A stretch of DNA of 35,747 nt from an uncultured Pirellula sp. (GTDB taxonomy: Bacteria > Planctomycetota > Planctomycetia > Pirellulales > Pirellulaceae), in contig CAIYZV010000394.1 in the NCBI GenBank assembly GCA_903930765.1, forward strand, positions 1-35,747, written 5' to 3'. The position numbers and the translations under genes are program-made. The notes beneath the pieces are model-generated. The model was not told where the DNA came from. It saw nothing but the letters and a program-made list of their open reading frames with translations, and searched no databases. This document shows, piece after piece, positions 1 to 8,086 of this stretch (position 1 is its first letter; every line of letters starts with the position of its first letter).

Positions 1-621
1 ACTACCATAGCCAAGGTTGTTAGGACCGTTCCACCAGCGGTTATCGAAGTCGGGCACAGTCACGCCGAACGCTTGGGTGTCGGGAGCATCGGTACCGTAG
101 AGGTAATCGATCCGTCCACCCAAACCAAATCCGTCGCTGCCGTCCGCAACGCGTTCGGCATAGAACCATTGCTGTTGCAATTGAACGTTGCCAGGCGCAT
201 AGTTGTTGAAGCTTAAGGGGTTAGCCCGGGAGAAATAACCCAAATCGCTCCAGCCACCGATGGTGAAACCGGCAACAGGCTCGCTGCAAAGTTTCCAAGG
301 ATCGGTCAGCGATCGGCCGGTGCCGATCAAGCCCATCCCGAACAGACCAGTTGATCCGCAACCGAGCGAATCGCAACCGTTGCCATCGCAGCTATTGCCG
401 AGATCACAAGGTGCAGATCCGTTATCGCAATTTGCAGAAGCAGTGGTTACTGCATTGCTGGGTGCGGCGGCAACAGGAGCTGCAGCCGATCCTTCGTCGT
501 AATAGCTGTAGTAAGAAGCTTTCTCGTAGCGGGGTGCAGTTCGGTTGGTTTGACCGAAGGCCGTTCCCGAGACACAAGCGCTGGCAATCGTTGCACAGAG
601 CGCAAGTCGGCTGATTTTCAT
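1..621 (-). CDS. Outer-membrane beta-barrel porin, 5' part (gene runs off the window)
   Basis: The reading frame starts with ATG at 621 on the minus strand and is still open at base 1, giving 207 codons. The first 23 residues form a clear signal peptide (MKISRLALCATIASACVSG, cleavage after TAFG). A low-complexity Ser/Ala/Tyr-rich stretch and a Cys-rich segment (about residues 60-90, repeated C-D/C-G pairs) follow. From about residue 105 the sequence has the pattern of the planctomycete porin family usually labelled BBP2/OmpL-like: a first strand 'FTIGGWSDLGYF', a strand with 'QLQQQWFYAER', then 'GFGLGGRIDYLYGTDAPDTQ' and a Trp/Asn-rich turn. AGGAG at 632-636 lies 10 nt before the ATG and supports the start. 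Family assignment is from recalled sequence pattern. The barrel end is not visible, so substrate and completeness are unknown. Location: outer membrane. Confidence 0.7.
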   Translation of the reverse strand, partial: MKISRLALCATIASACVSGTAFGQTNRTAPRYEKASYYSYYDEGSAAAPVAAAPSNAVTTASANCDNGSAPCDLGNSCDGNGCDSLGCGSTGLFGMGLIGTGRSLTDPWKLCSEPVAGFTIGGWSDLGYFSRANPLSFNNYAPGNVQLQQQWFYAERVADGSDGFGLGGRIDYLYGTDAPDTQAFGVTVPDFDNRWWNGPNNLGYGS

Positions 622-961
622 GGTTCTGGAACTCCTATCCTGAACAAAATTCGGCGACGCGTTCGCGTTTAGCGGCCTTCAACGTTTTTAGGGCCAATGG
701 TGATTGCGGGATGTTCATGCCGCCGATGGCCCGGGCTTCCTGCCTCTAGTGAGAAGAAAGTTAAACGGTTCATCCATGAACACACTGCACCATCGTCTAT
801 CGGAGACAAGTTTGGTAAAAATTCATCCCAATCCCAAGTCGTTGGCTCGGGTTCGCGTTCGAATCGACCAGATTTGTTAAACTGTACGGATTGAGCAAAA
901 CCCCCTATCAATCCCGTCGAAAACGCACCCCACTCCTGTTCCCATCCAACGGTTTCCAGCA
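622..961. other. Divergent intergenic region between the porin gene and the alcohol dehydrogenase gene
   Basis: These 340 bases hold the 5' regions of two divergent genes. Open frames of 97 codons (minus) and 65 codons (plus) exist here, but their translations show no recognisable domain, signal peptide or membrane segment, so I do not call them genes. An inverted repeat GTTCAT-CC-ATGAAC at 768-781 is the only operator-like sequence I see. I could not identify convincing -35/-10 pairs. Confidence 0.5.
632..636 (-). promoter_or_regulatory. Shine-Dalgarno site of the porin gene
   Basis: AGGAG read on the minus strand, 10 nt before the ATG at 621. It fixes the start of the signal-peptide-bearing frame. 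Most genes in this window have no such site. Confidence 0.55.
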
Positions 962-2137
962 ATGCCTCTCATCGATTATCGATTGCGAACACGTATCGTT
1001 GCTGGCGAAAACGCGATCGAGAATTTAGGGGCTCTAGCTAAAGAATACGGCGGTCGACGCGTTCTCGTGGTGAGTGACCCAGGTGTTGTCGCCGCAGGGA
1101 TTTATGACCGAGGTTGCGATTCGATCCGTGGGAAAGGCCTTGAGTTTTTTGGATTCCACAGACTTTCGGAGAACCCAACTACCGATCACGTAGCCGATGG
1201 CCTTGCCGTGGCTAAAGAGTTCCGCCCCGATTTGATCGTAGGACTCGGAGGTGGCTCCAGCATGGATTGCGCGAAGGGGATTAACTTTCTTTATTCTTGT
1301 GGTGGTTCCATGTCGGATTACTGGGGGGTTGGGAAAGCGACCGCTCCTATGCTGCCGTTGATCGCGGTTCCCACCACTGCCGGAACCGGGAGCGAAACAC
1401 AGTCGTTCGCATTGATCAGCGATGCCGCCACCCATGTGAAAATGGCATGTGGCGATCCCAAAGCAGCAGCTTGCGTTGCGATTTTGGATCCCAAACTGAC
1501 CCTAACGCAACCTCCACGCGTCACCGCATTGACCGGGATCGATGCACTTACCCACGCACTCGAAACCTACGTTTCCAGCAAACGAAACGCCGTCAGCGAA
1601 TGCTTTTCAAGGGAAGCATGGTCGCTGTTGTCCCGTGGATTTCCGCGAGTGATCGAGGATCCTAGCGATCTTGCAGGTCGAACTCAGATGCAATTAGGAG
1701 CCGCATTCGCTGGGATGGCAATCGAAGCATCCATGCTGGGAGCGGCGCATGCCTTGGCAAACCCGTTGACCGCTATCCTGGGTGTCCCCCATGGACAAGC
1801 CGTCGGGATGATGATGCCGCACGTCGTCCGATTCAACCAAAGCGTGGTCGAGCATCGCTATCGAGAATTGGTCCACCTGCTCCCCGAGGTTTCGCACGAG
1901 GATCGCAGACCCAGCTCCGTCGTCGTGGCCGAACGATTCACCAATTGGCTTCTGCTTTCAGGAATGTCCATCCGCTTGGTCGATCTTCCGCGTTGGAACC
2001 ACCAATGGAGCTCGGCCGATGTGGAAGCAAAGCTCTCTGAATTGGCAGAGATGGCGACCAAGCAATGGACGGGTGGCTTCAATCCTCGCGTCGCTACCCC
2101 TGAAGAATACCTTCAGATCTATCGCGATTCGCTCTAA
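962..2137 (+). CDS. Iron-containing (group III) alcohol dehydrogenase
   Basis: A 391-residue protein of the Fe-ADH family (FucO/YqhD/GldA superfamily), a cytoplasmic NAD(P)-dependent oxidoreductase that interconverts alcohols and aldehydes or ketones. Visible marks are the nucleotide-binding GGGSSMDCAK (residues 96-105), 'PTTAGTGSE' (137-145), and the four metal ligands in their family context: D194 and H198 in 'GIDALTHALE', H263 in 'AAHALANPL' and H277 in 'VPHGQA'. Length is normal. The start ATG at 962 gives the standard N-terminus. No Shine-Dalgarno sequence is visible. The gene stands alone, divergent from the porin and convergent with larC, with only 6 bp between the two stop codons. Nothing nearby names the substrate. 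Family confidence is high; specificity unknown. Confidence 0.92.
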   Translation: MPLIDYRLRTRIVAGENAIENLGALAKEYGGRRVLVVSDPGVVAAGIYDRGCDSIRGKGLEFFGFHRLSENPTTDHVADGLAVAKEFRPDLIVGLGGGSSMDCAKGINFLYSCGGSMSDYWGVGKATAPMLPLIAVPTTAGTGSETQSFALISDAATHVKMACGDPKAAACVAILDPKLTLTQPPRVTALTGIDALTHALETYVSSKRNAVSECFSREAWSLLSRGFPRVIEDPSDLAGRTQMQLGAAFAGMAIEASMLGAAHALANPLTAILGVPHGQAVGMMMPHVVRFNQSVVEHRYRELVHLLPEVSHEDRRPSSVVVAERFTNWLLLSGMSIRLVDLPRWNHQWSSADVEAKLSELAEMATKQWTGGFNPRVATPEEYLQIYRDSL

Positions 2138-2143
2138 TCGTTG

Positions 2144-3589
2144 TCAGTTGCCATCTTGCCAAGGCGAGCTGTCCCAGCGGTAAAAGTTCTTGTCGTCGGC
2201 TGATTCATTCCACGTATCAACATCACCACCGGCATCGGTAGCACTACCATCACCATCGCTGGCAGCAAAACCGTTTGGGATATCCTCGACGATCATTTCT
2301 TCTGACACGGCTTCTTGATTTCTATCTAGCCCAATCGGATCTTCAGGTACCAATTCGCCGAGTCTGTCTTTAGCCGCTTCCTCGGAATAGTAACATTCTC
2401 GAACTTCTTCCATCACATCGACCAGTCGCAATCCTTCTTCGATAGCGATGTCGCGACACGCATCGTATTCCGGAGAAAACTCAATCTGGCCATTGGGCAA
2501 CTCAGCGACTTTGCCGCGGATGACGCCCCACGGCGTATCGACGTCGACATGGGCTCTCGGAAGGATCGTGCGGGACTGCTTGCGAAAACGAATCCCCAAG
2601 GTCCCAGTGTGAGTCAGCAGAACGGATTCCATAGCTCCTTTGTCCTCGGGTTTGGCGATCACCGAGAGCAGGGTTCCGGGTCGACCTTTTTTCATGTAGA
2701 TCGGAATCGAGAACACATCGAGAGCGCCGGCAGCCCATAGTTTTTCAATCGCGAATCCGATCTGTTCCCCTGAAATATCATCCAGGTTGGTTTCCAGGAC
2801 GACGACAGTGTTGGCATCGTCCGCCGAACGCTGATCCGGAAGGTGAGCATGCGGTTTTTTGGAATTGCGGGATGGGACCGATTCACCGATGAGGATTCGA
2901 AGCAGATTTGGACGATCTTCCAGATCCCTTGTGCCTGCTCCGTAACCGATCCGGCCAACTTGCATCGGGGGAAGTGGACCATAGTCCGATACCAACTCAC
3001 GCAGCACCGCTGCACCGGTAGGCGTAGTCATCTCCATCGGCACCGAGCATGCAGCGATCGGGATATTGGCGAGCAGTTCAGCAGTGGCTGGCGCTGGGAT
3101 ACTGACCAGACCGTGCGCGATGCGGGTTTGCCCCGTTCCCGTAGGTACGGGCGATGCCACTGCATGCTCGATTTGAAGTTCATCCCAAGCCACCGAGATG
3201 CCGACGATATCCACGATCGAGTCGATAGCACCGACCTCATGAAAGTGGATTCGATCGATCGTCGTCCCGTGCACCTTGGCCTCAGCCCGAGCGATCCGTT
3301 CGAAGATCCGCATCGCTAACTCGCGAGCACTTGGCGTTAGGTCCCCGCGGCGGATCAAGGAGTGGATGTCCGAGAGATTGCGATGCACGTGCTCCTCAGG
3401 GTGTTGGATCTGCAACGAGAGCCCGCGAAACGCGTGCTTGCGAATCGCCGTTACGGAAAGCGAAACCCCCAGCGGAAAACTTTCCACGGCCCGCTGAACG
3501 CGTTCCAAACTCGCCCCAGAATCGATCAGCGCCGCCAAACACATGTCGCCACTAATCCCGCTAAAACAGTCAAAATAGGCGATGCGCAT
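2144..3589 (-). CDS. larC: LarC, nickel-pincer cofactor nickel-insertion protein
   Basis: LarC (DUF111/TIGR00299) inserts nickel into pyridinium-3,5-bisthiocarboxylic acid mononucleotide, completing the NPN cofactor of lactate racemase and related enzymes. Both halves are present in one frame: LarC1 with the invariant start 'MRIAYFDCFSGISGDM', 'HFHEVGAIDSIVDI' and 'TTPTGAAVL', and LarC2 with 'ETNLDDISGEQIG' and 'MKKGRPGTLL'. I chose ATG 3589 because it begins exactly at the conserved family N-terminus; an in-frame upstream start at 3628 would add 13 unconserved residues. The protein (481 aa) carries a C-terminal tail of roughly 80 residues rich in Asp, Glu, Gly and Ser, ending in a Trp/Asp-rich segment, which I do not recognise from the family. 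larA, larB and larE are not in this window, so the dependent enzyme must be encoded elsewhere. Confidence 0.92.
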   Translation of the reverse strand: MRIAYFDCFSGISGDMCLAALIDSGASLERVQRAVESFPLGVSLSVTAIRKHAFRGLSLQIQHPEEHVHRNLSDIHSLIRRGDLTPSARELAMRIFERIARAEAKVHGTTIDRIHFHEVGAIDSIVDIVGISVAWDELQIEHAVASPVPTGTGQTRIAHGLVSIPAPATAELLANIPIAACSVPMEMTTPTGAAVLRELVSDYGPLPPMQVGRIGYGAGTRDLEDRPNLLRILIGESVPSRNSKKPHAHLPDQRSADDANTVVVLETNLDDISGEQIGFAIEKLWAAGALDVFSIPIYMKKGRPGTLLSVIAKPEDKGAMESVLLTHTGTLGIRFRKQSRTILPRAHVDVDTPWGVIRGKVAELPNGQIEFSPEYDACRDIAIEEGLRLVDVMEEVRECYYSEEAAKDRLGELVPEDPIGLDRNQEAVSEEMIVEDIPNGFAASDGDGSATDAGGDVDTWNESADDKNFYRWDSSPWQDGN

Positions 3590-3808
3590 GGAGATCGATT
3601 CGGTGGCGGACTTTTGGGAAACACTCAAGAAGTCGCCCCATTTTAATCGCTCGCGCGACCCTAGGAGTGGACGCCCAGGCTGGGAATTCCTGGCAATCCG
3701 CTCAGAAAACGGTACCGAATCGGCGTCAGACTTGGTTTACTCAAGGGAAATCCTGTATTTTTGCTGTTGCCTCCGACGCGATGGCCGATATATTACCCAC
3801 TCCCAAGG

Positions 3809-3828
3809 TCAAAAAAACCTTTTTTTGA
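3809..3828. repeat. Perfect AT-rich inverted repeat upstream of rpmJ
   Basis: Nine-base arms (TCAAAAAAA and TTTTTTTGA) around a CC centre, 75 bases before the rpmJ start. It could be a bent-DNA or UP-like element or a protein site. It lacks the GC stem of an intrinsic terminator. Confidence 0.4.
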
Positions 3829-3888
3829 AGTACCCAGCAGGATCCACGTAGATTGTTTGCTGCGGCGGAACGGGGCGTTTGCCGTAGT

Positions 3889-3893
3889 AGGAG
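3889..3893 (+). promoter_or_regulatory. Shine-Dalgarno site of rpmJ
   Basis: AGGAG ending 9 nt before the ATG at 3903. This strong site supports the short 50-codon gene as real. Confidence 0.65.
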
Positions 3894-3902
3894 TTTGGTA
3901 TA

Positions 3903-4055
3903 ATGAAAGTCGTTTCATCGATTGGTGCACTGAAGTATCGTCATCCTGATTGCCAGGTGGTGCGTCGCCGTGGACGAATCTACGTAATCTGCAAGAGCAA
4001 CCCTCGGTACAAAGTCCGCCAAGGCAATGCCAAGTGCAAACGCCGCAAGCGATAG
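3903..4055 (+). CDS. rpmJ: 50S ribosomal protein L36 (bL36), non-zinc (YkgM-like) type
   Basis: A 50-residue basic protein beginning '[14 protein letters not shown]' and containing '[18 protein letters not shown]', unmistakably bL36 of the YkgM-like form. It sits in the large ribosomal subunit near the peptidyl-transferase region. Compared with the zinc-ribbon form, the first Cys aligns with H14 and the final His with Y36, while C17 and C30 are kept, so the four-ligand zinc site is incomplete and the protein probably does not need zinc. The C-terminus has an extra Lys/Arg-rich tail. AGGAG at 3889-3893 gives a good ribosome site. The gene is alone, not in a ribosomal protein operon, followed 158 bases later by the Gfo/Idh/MocA gene. 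Confidence 0.95.
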   Translation: MKVVSSIGALKYRHPDCQVVRRRGRIYVICKSNPRYKVRQGNAKCKRRKR

Positions 4056-4213
4056 TTTTAAGTACTGACCTCTCTTTGGATTCCTAATTCCGAACGGACG
4101 CCACGCTTTCGGGCCTGGATTCCTCCGTGCGCAAAGCCATGTTTCCCCCTTGGCCCCTTGGTACGGACCTGGGATTTCCTTCTCTAGGATCGGACGCGTG
4201 TCCCCGGCATTCT

Positions 4214-5224
4214 ATGAAGTTGCGCATTGGCGTCATTGGATTAGGCCGCGATTGGCAATCACGCTATCTCCCCGCGCTCCGTTCGATGCGAGACCGTTTC
4301 CAAGTCGTCGGCGTTTACAGCAGCGTCTCGATTCTCGCAGAATCCGCCGCACGGGATTTGGATGCCGACCGCTACGATAGTTACCGCGCCATCATGGAGT
4401 CACCAGGACTCGATGCCGTCATGGTTCTCGAAGATGATTGGTACCAACTGATGCCCCTTTGGGCAGCCTGCGATTATGGCAAAGCCATCTTCTGTGGCTC
4501 CGAAGTGAACCTCGATCCCGCTGCTGCCAGCACTATTCAGGAACGGATCAGTAAATCCGGCGTGGCATTCATGAACGAGTTTTCGCGGCGATTTGCTCCC
4601 GCGACGCTACGACTCAAGGAATTGATCGCAACTCGTCTGGGTCGCCCGCGGCTGCTCTTCTGCCATCGCAGGCTCGCGAGCGAATTGCCAGACCCACGCG
4701 TCCCCAAGTCACTCGACTCTCGCTCGCAACGCGAATTGCTCGAACTGATCGATTGGTGCAAATACATCGTCGGCGAATCGCCAACGTGGCTTCAAGCAAT
4801 CCGACACATGAGCTTACCCAACCCCGAAAACTCCGACTACCAGATCTTCAGCCTCGGCTTTGGTGAACCAGAAGAAGATCCAAAGGCGATCCTCGCCCAG
4901 ATCAGCTGTGGTTCTTACATCCCATCGGTCTGGAACGAAGCCATCGCTTACCGCCCGCCAGCTGCCGTTCAAGTATGCTGCGAGAAAGGGCTGGCCTTTG
5001 TCGACCTGCCGTCAACACTTGTCTGGTTCGACGATGCAGGACGCCACCAGGAGTCTCTCGATACCGAACTTTCGATGGGGCAACAGATGCTCAATCAATT
5101 CCATCGAGCCATCACCTCGCTGGTCTGCCACGTCAGCGATCTCGAAGAAACCTGCGATGCCATGCGAATCCTCGAACTGGCGCACCTAAGCATGCAACAG
5201 CACCAACGGATCCCCATCCGCTAA
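4214..5224 (+). CDS. Gfo/Idh/MocA-family oxidoreductase
   Basis: A predicted cytoplasmic NAD(P)-dependent oxidoreductase of 336 residues, of a family acting on sugars, inositols and related polyols. The N-terminal Rossmann strand-loop-helix 'LRIGVIGLGRDWQSRYLPAL' is clear, although the third Gly of the usual G-x-G-x-x-G is replaced. A second half with 'FMNEFSRRFAPATLRLKELI' fits the C-terminal domain region. The position that normally carries the Glu-Lys-Pro motif reads 'SEVNLDPAAAS', so the catalytic-type Lys of that motif is missing and enzyme activity is uncertain. I chose ATG 4214 because the upstream 29 codons (from 4127) encode an unconserved Pro-rich stretch. It follows rpmJ in the same direction and converges on a small envelope protein gene. 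Planctomycetes have many paralogues of this family; the substrate cannot be told. Confidence 0.75.
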   Translation: MKLRIGVIGLGRDWQSRYLPALRSMRDRFQVVGVYSSVSILAESAARDLDADRYDSYRAIMESPGLDAVMVLEDDWYQLMPLWAACDYGKAIFCGSEVNLDPAAASTIQERISKSGVAFMNEFSRRFAPATLRLKELIATRLGRPRLLFCHRRLASELPDPRVPKSLDSRSQRELLELIDWCKYIVGESPTWLQAIRHMSLPNPENSDYQIFSLGFGEPEEDPKAILAQISCGSYIPSVWNEAIAYRPPAAVQVCCEKGLAFVDLPSTLVWFDDAGRHQESLDTELSMGQQMLNQFHRAITSLVCHVSDLEETCDAMRILELAHLSMQQHQRIPIR

Positions 5225-5274
5225 ACCCTGCCCCACAGATGCCGGGCAGACCCGCGCCATCGCGAAGCGCGCTC

Positions 5275-5709
5275 TCATTTACGCCGTGAACTGGACGGAC
5301 GCGGGGAAAAAGTCCATAACGCCAATCCCGCCAATGTCATCGGCCCCAACAGCAACCACGCACCTAAACCGTATTTTTGGGTCTGGATATCGGTAAACGG
5401 GAGCTTGCCAAGCGCCCCCAACGTTTCGGGCGAAGGATCGGTCGATCCCATCGGTATCCCCCATGGATTCGCTCCACCTCCAGAAGAGCTTTCAGCCCCT
5501 CCACTGCTCATCGAGCCGAGCCCACTCGCCGATTTCGAGTCGGCCGTGCCATTGGGGGCTGATACTGGCAACCCTTCAAAAGCCCCAGTTATTTGGTTAG
5601 CCCCAGATGCTTGGGTTGGCAGTATTGGAAACTTCACCAGTCCGATCGCAGGCAGCAGGAGAGCGAGGCAACTCGAGGCACAGATAAGGATCAATCCGGT
5701 GAATTTCAT
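5275..5709 (-). CDS. Small Gly/Ser-rich envelope protein, unknown function
   Basis: 144 residues that match no family I recognise. Residues 1-25 are a signal peptide or first membrane helix (MKFTGLILICASSCLALLLP). A low-complexity linker of Gly, Ser, Ala and Pro follows (about 35-95), then a second hydrophobic helix near the C-terminus (about 112-135, 'LGAWLLLGPMTLAGLALW') and a short basic tail ending SSRRK. This layout (signal peptide, disordered linker, C-terminal helix, basic tail) resembles sorted or membrane-anchored surface proteins, but no PEP-CTERM or LPXTG-like motif is visible. It is monocistronic, convergent with the oxidoreductase gene and divergent from ppk1. Reality as a gene is supported by the composed architecture; function unknown. 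Confidence 0.6.
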   Translation of the reverse strand: MKFTGLILICASSCLALLLPAIGLVKFPILPTQASGANQITGAFEGLPVSAPNGTADSKSASGLGSMSSGGAESSSGGGANPWGIPMGSTDPSPETLGALGKLPFTDIQTQKYGLGAWLLLGPMTLAGLALWTFSPRPSSSRRK

Positions 5710-5880
5710 AAGAACCTACTTTTTGCGGGCTTTAAAGCCGATGGAGTCCCTGCCGCACCAGCTGTCGATGGTCGATGCAGCAATCTCCTGCAGCAATCCC
5801 CTGTAGCAAATCCGTCCAGGTCCTCGCGAGGCCAATTCCGCCAAAGCCCCGAAATAGTAGCAAACCCCTGCGACTATCAG

Positions 5881-5912
5881 GCCGTGTGAGCAGGCCGTGT
5901 GAGCAGGCCGTG
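5881..5912. repeat. 13-bp tandem duplication upstream of ppk1
   Basis: GCCGTGTGAGCAG at 5881-5893 is repeated exactly at 5894-5906 and followed by a partial third copy (GCCGTG, 5907-5912). It lies in the spacer between the small envelope protein gene and ppk1, ending 68 bases before the ppk1 ATG. Confidence 0.85.
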
Positions 5913-5980
5913 CAAGTTGCCTTGTTCGCGATAGAATGGCGGTTTCCTGAAACGATAGCTCGTGACGATTTGCCCTGAAC

Positions 5981-8086
5981 ATGACACTTGACCCAAGCCA
6001 TTTTATCAATCGTGAACTCAGTTGGTTGGAGTTCAATCAGCGTGTCTTGGACCAAGCCCGATACGCCAAAGTCCCCGTGCTCGAACGGATGAAGTTTCTG
6101 GCGATCACAGCTAGCAATCTCGACGAGTTTTTCATGGTCCGCGTCGGCGGTTTGCAGTTGCAGCAGGCTCAAGGAATTGAAACGCCGGACCCGAGCGGAG
6201 CCACCGTAACGCAGCAATTGATCTCGATCTACGATCGGGTGAACACCATCATTCGAGATCAATACGAATGCTTCCTGCACTCCATCGAAGGGACTTTGGT
6301 CGAGGAAGGACTCGAGCGTGTGATCGCCAGCCAAGCCAACGCGCCGCGTGCGGAAGCGATATCGCGATTCTTCCAGGACGAGGCGTATCCGGTGATCTCA
6401 CCGATGGATCTCGATCCCGATGCTCCCTTTCCCCTTCTCTCGAATCTCGGCTTTTACCTTTGCATGCGCATGGCGAGCGGTGACTCCGATTCCCCCCACC
6501 GTTTTGCATTTATTCCATTAGGCAAGGCAATCTCGCGGTTTATTACGTTACCGAGTGAGAAAGGGTATAGCTATGCATTGCTTGAGGATGTGATCAGTCA
6601 CCACGCCGAACAATACTATCCTGGCAAGCGGATTGAGGAATGCATCGCGTTCCGCGTCACGCGGAACGCGGACGTTTCGGTGCGAGAAGACAGCGCCTCG
6701 GATTTGATCCTAGGGATGGAGGAGGTCCTCAGTTCTCGAAGGTCCGCGGACTTTGTTCGCCTGGAGATCTCGGACACAGTATCCGACGTTACCCTGACCT
6801 TCCTCAAGCAGAAATTAGGACTCGACGATCGCGACGTGTTCAAGATCCCGGGCCCTCTCGATCTATCGAGCTTGATGATCCTCACCGAGATCGAAGGCTT
6901 CCCGGCGCTTCGGGATTCGGTCTGGCCACCGCAGCGATCACCTCAAATCGACCCCACCATTTCGATGTTCCAAACGGTTGCCGAACAAGACATCCTGTTG
7001 TGCCATCCTTATGAGAGCTTTGAGCCTGTGGTTCGATTGATCGAGGAAGCGGCCATCGACCCGGATGTGCTTGCGATCAAACAAACGCTTTATCGAACCA
7101 GCAGGAAAAGTCCCATCGTCGCCGCTTTGAAGAAGGCCGCTGAGCGAGGCAAGTATGTCACGGTGGTTGTGGAGCTCAAAGCGAGGTTCGATGAAGCTCG
7201 CAATATGGAATGGGCGAGAGAACTAGAACGCTCCGGAGTGCAGGTCGTTTACGGCGTGCGCGGCCTGAAGACGCACGCAAAGATTTGCATCGTCGTCCGG
7301 AGAGAAGCGACCGGGATCGTCCGGTACGTTCATTTCGGGACGGGGAACTACAACGAAGCTACCTCACGGATGTATAGCGATATCAGCTACCTGACCTGCG
7401 ACGAATCGCTGGGCAAGGACGCTTCGGCTTTCTTCAACGCCATCACCGGTTACAGCCAGCCTCAACCCTATGAGAAACTAGAGTCAGCACCGCTAGGCCT
7501 GAGGAAGAAACTGATCTCGCTCATCGAAGGGGAAACGCAACGAAAACTCCAAGGCCAAAAAGCCTACATCGCTGCAAAGATGAACTCGTTGGTCGATCCC
7601 GATATCATCGAAGCGTTGTACCGAGCCAGCAAAGCCGGAGTCATCGTGCGACTCAATGTGCGGGGTATCTGTTGCTTGAAACCAGGCGTCCCGGGACTGA
7701 GCGAAAATATCTCCGTGATCAGTATCGTGGATCGCTTTCTCGAGCACGCGCGGATCCTGTACTTCTACCATGGCGGTGAAGACGCCCTCTTCATCAGCAG
7801 CGCCGACTGGATGCCACGATCCCTTGATCGACGAATTGAACTCCTAACCCCCGTCGAAGACACCGCGTCAAAGCGCAAGTTGATGGAGATCCTCGATACG
7901 TACTTCCGCGACAATCAAAACGCATGGTCGCTGCAGAGCGACGGGCGTTATCGCCGTATGGAACCCGAGGACGGACAACCCAAAGTGCGTGCTCAGAAAC
8001 TCCTCTACCAATCTTCGGTCGAATCGGTTCGGGTGGCCGAACAAGCAGCTCGAAGCAAGTTTGAGCCGCATCGACCCGCCCCCTAG
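5981..8086 (+). CDS. ppk1: Polyphosphate kinase 1
   Basis: A 701-residue PPK1, which reversibly transfers the gamma-phosphate of ATP to inorganic polyphosphate. All four domains are present: the N-terminal helical domain ('NRELSWLEFNQRVLDQA', residues 10-26), the head domain, and the two catalytic C-domains. The phosphohistidine residue is H432 in 'GLKTHAKI' and the second catalytic His is H589 in 'RFLEHARI'. The signature 'SADWMPRSLDRRIE' is at 607-620. Length is normal for the family. No ribosome site is obvious before ATG 5981. The gene is single, preceded by a 13-bp tandem repeat and convergent with hrpA. No ppx or phosphate-regulon gene is adjacent. A perfect 11-bp hairpin lies inside the coding sequence at 6646-6670. 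Confidence 0.97.
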   Translation: MTLDPSHFINRELSWLEFNQRVLDQARYAKVPVLERMKFLAITASNLDEFFMVRVGGLQLQQAQGIETPDPSGATVTQQLISIYDRVNTIIRDQYECFLHSIEGTLVEEGLERVIASQANAPRAEAISRFFQDEAYPVISPMDLDPDAPFPLLSNLGFYLCMRMASGDSDSPHRFAFIPLGKAISRFITLPSEKGYSYALLEDVISHHAEQYYPGKRIEECIAFRVTRNADVSVREDSASDLILGMEEVLSSRRSADFVRLEISDTVSDVTLTFLKQKLGLDDRDVFKIPGPLDLSSLMILTEIEGFPALRDSVWPPQRSPQIDPTISMFQTVAEQDILLCHPYESFEPVVRLIEEAAIDPDVLAIKQTLYRTSRKSPIVAALKKAAERGKYVTVVVELKARFDEARNMEWARELERSGVQVVYGVRGLKTHAKICIVVRREATGIVRYVHFGTGNYNEATSRMYSDISYLTCDESLGKDASAFFNAITGYSQPQPYEKLESAPLGLRKKLISLIEGETQRKLQGQKAYIAAKMNSLVDPDIIEALYRASKAGVIVRLNVRGICCLKPGVPGLSENISVISIVDRFLEHARILYFYHGGEDALFISSADWMPRSLDRRIELLTPVEDTASKRKLMEILDTYFRDNQNAWSLQSDGRYRRMEPEDGQPKVRAQKLLYQSSVESVRVAEQAARSKFEPHRPAP
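6646..6670 (+). other. Perfect 11-bp hairpin inside ppk1
   Basis: CGCGTTCCGCG (6646-6656), loop TCA, CGCGGAACGCG (6660-6670). It covers codons for about residues 222-230 ('AFRVTRNA') of PPK1. The stem is GC-rich with no mismatch, so it should be very stable in the mRNA. Confidence 0.7.

Larger units (their letters stand above)
3590..3902. other. Intergenic region between larC and rpmJ
   Basis: 313 bases with the 5' regions of the divergent larC and rpmJ genes. It contains a perfect AT-rich inverted repeat, TC-A7-CC-T7-GA at 3809-3828. No open frame in it gives a recognisable protein. Promoters are presumably here, but I could not place a convincing -35/-10 pair. Confidence 0.5.

Noticed and set aside
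669-962. Open frame of 97 codons on the minus strand (and one of 65 codons on plus at 697-894) in the porin/alcohol dehydrogenase spacer
   Set aside because: No recognisable domain, signal or membrane segment, no ribosome site, and the composition looks like untranslated spacer.
3899-3904. TATAAT directly at the rpmJ start
   Set aside because: It overlaps the ATG itself and has no -35 at a proper distance (TTGCCG is 14 bases away), so it would not give an mRNA with the good AGGAG site. Probably chance.
5225-5274. Possible terminator between the oxidoreductase and the small envelope protein genes (CTGCCC/GGGCAG and CGCGC/GCGCG arms)
   Set aside because: Arms are only 5-6 bp with large loops and no T-run; not enough support.
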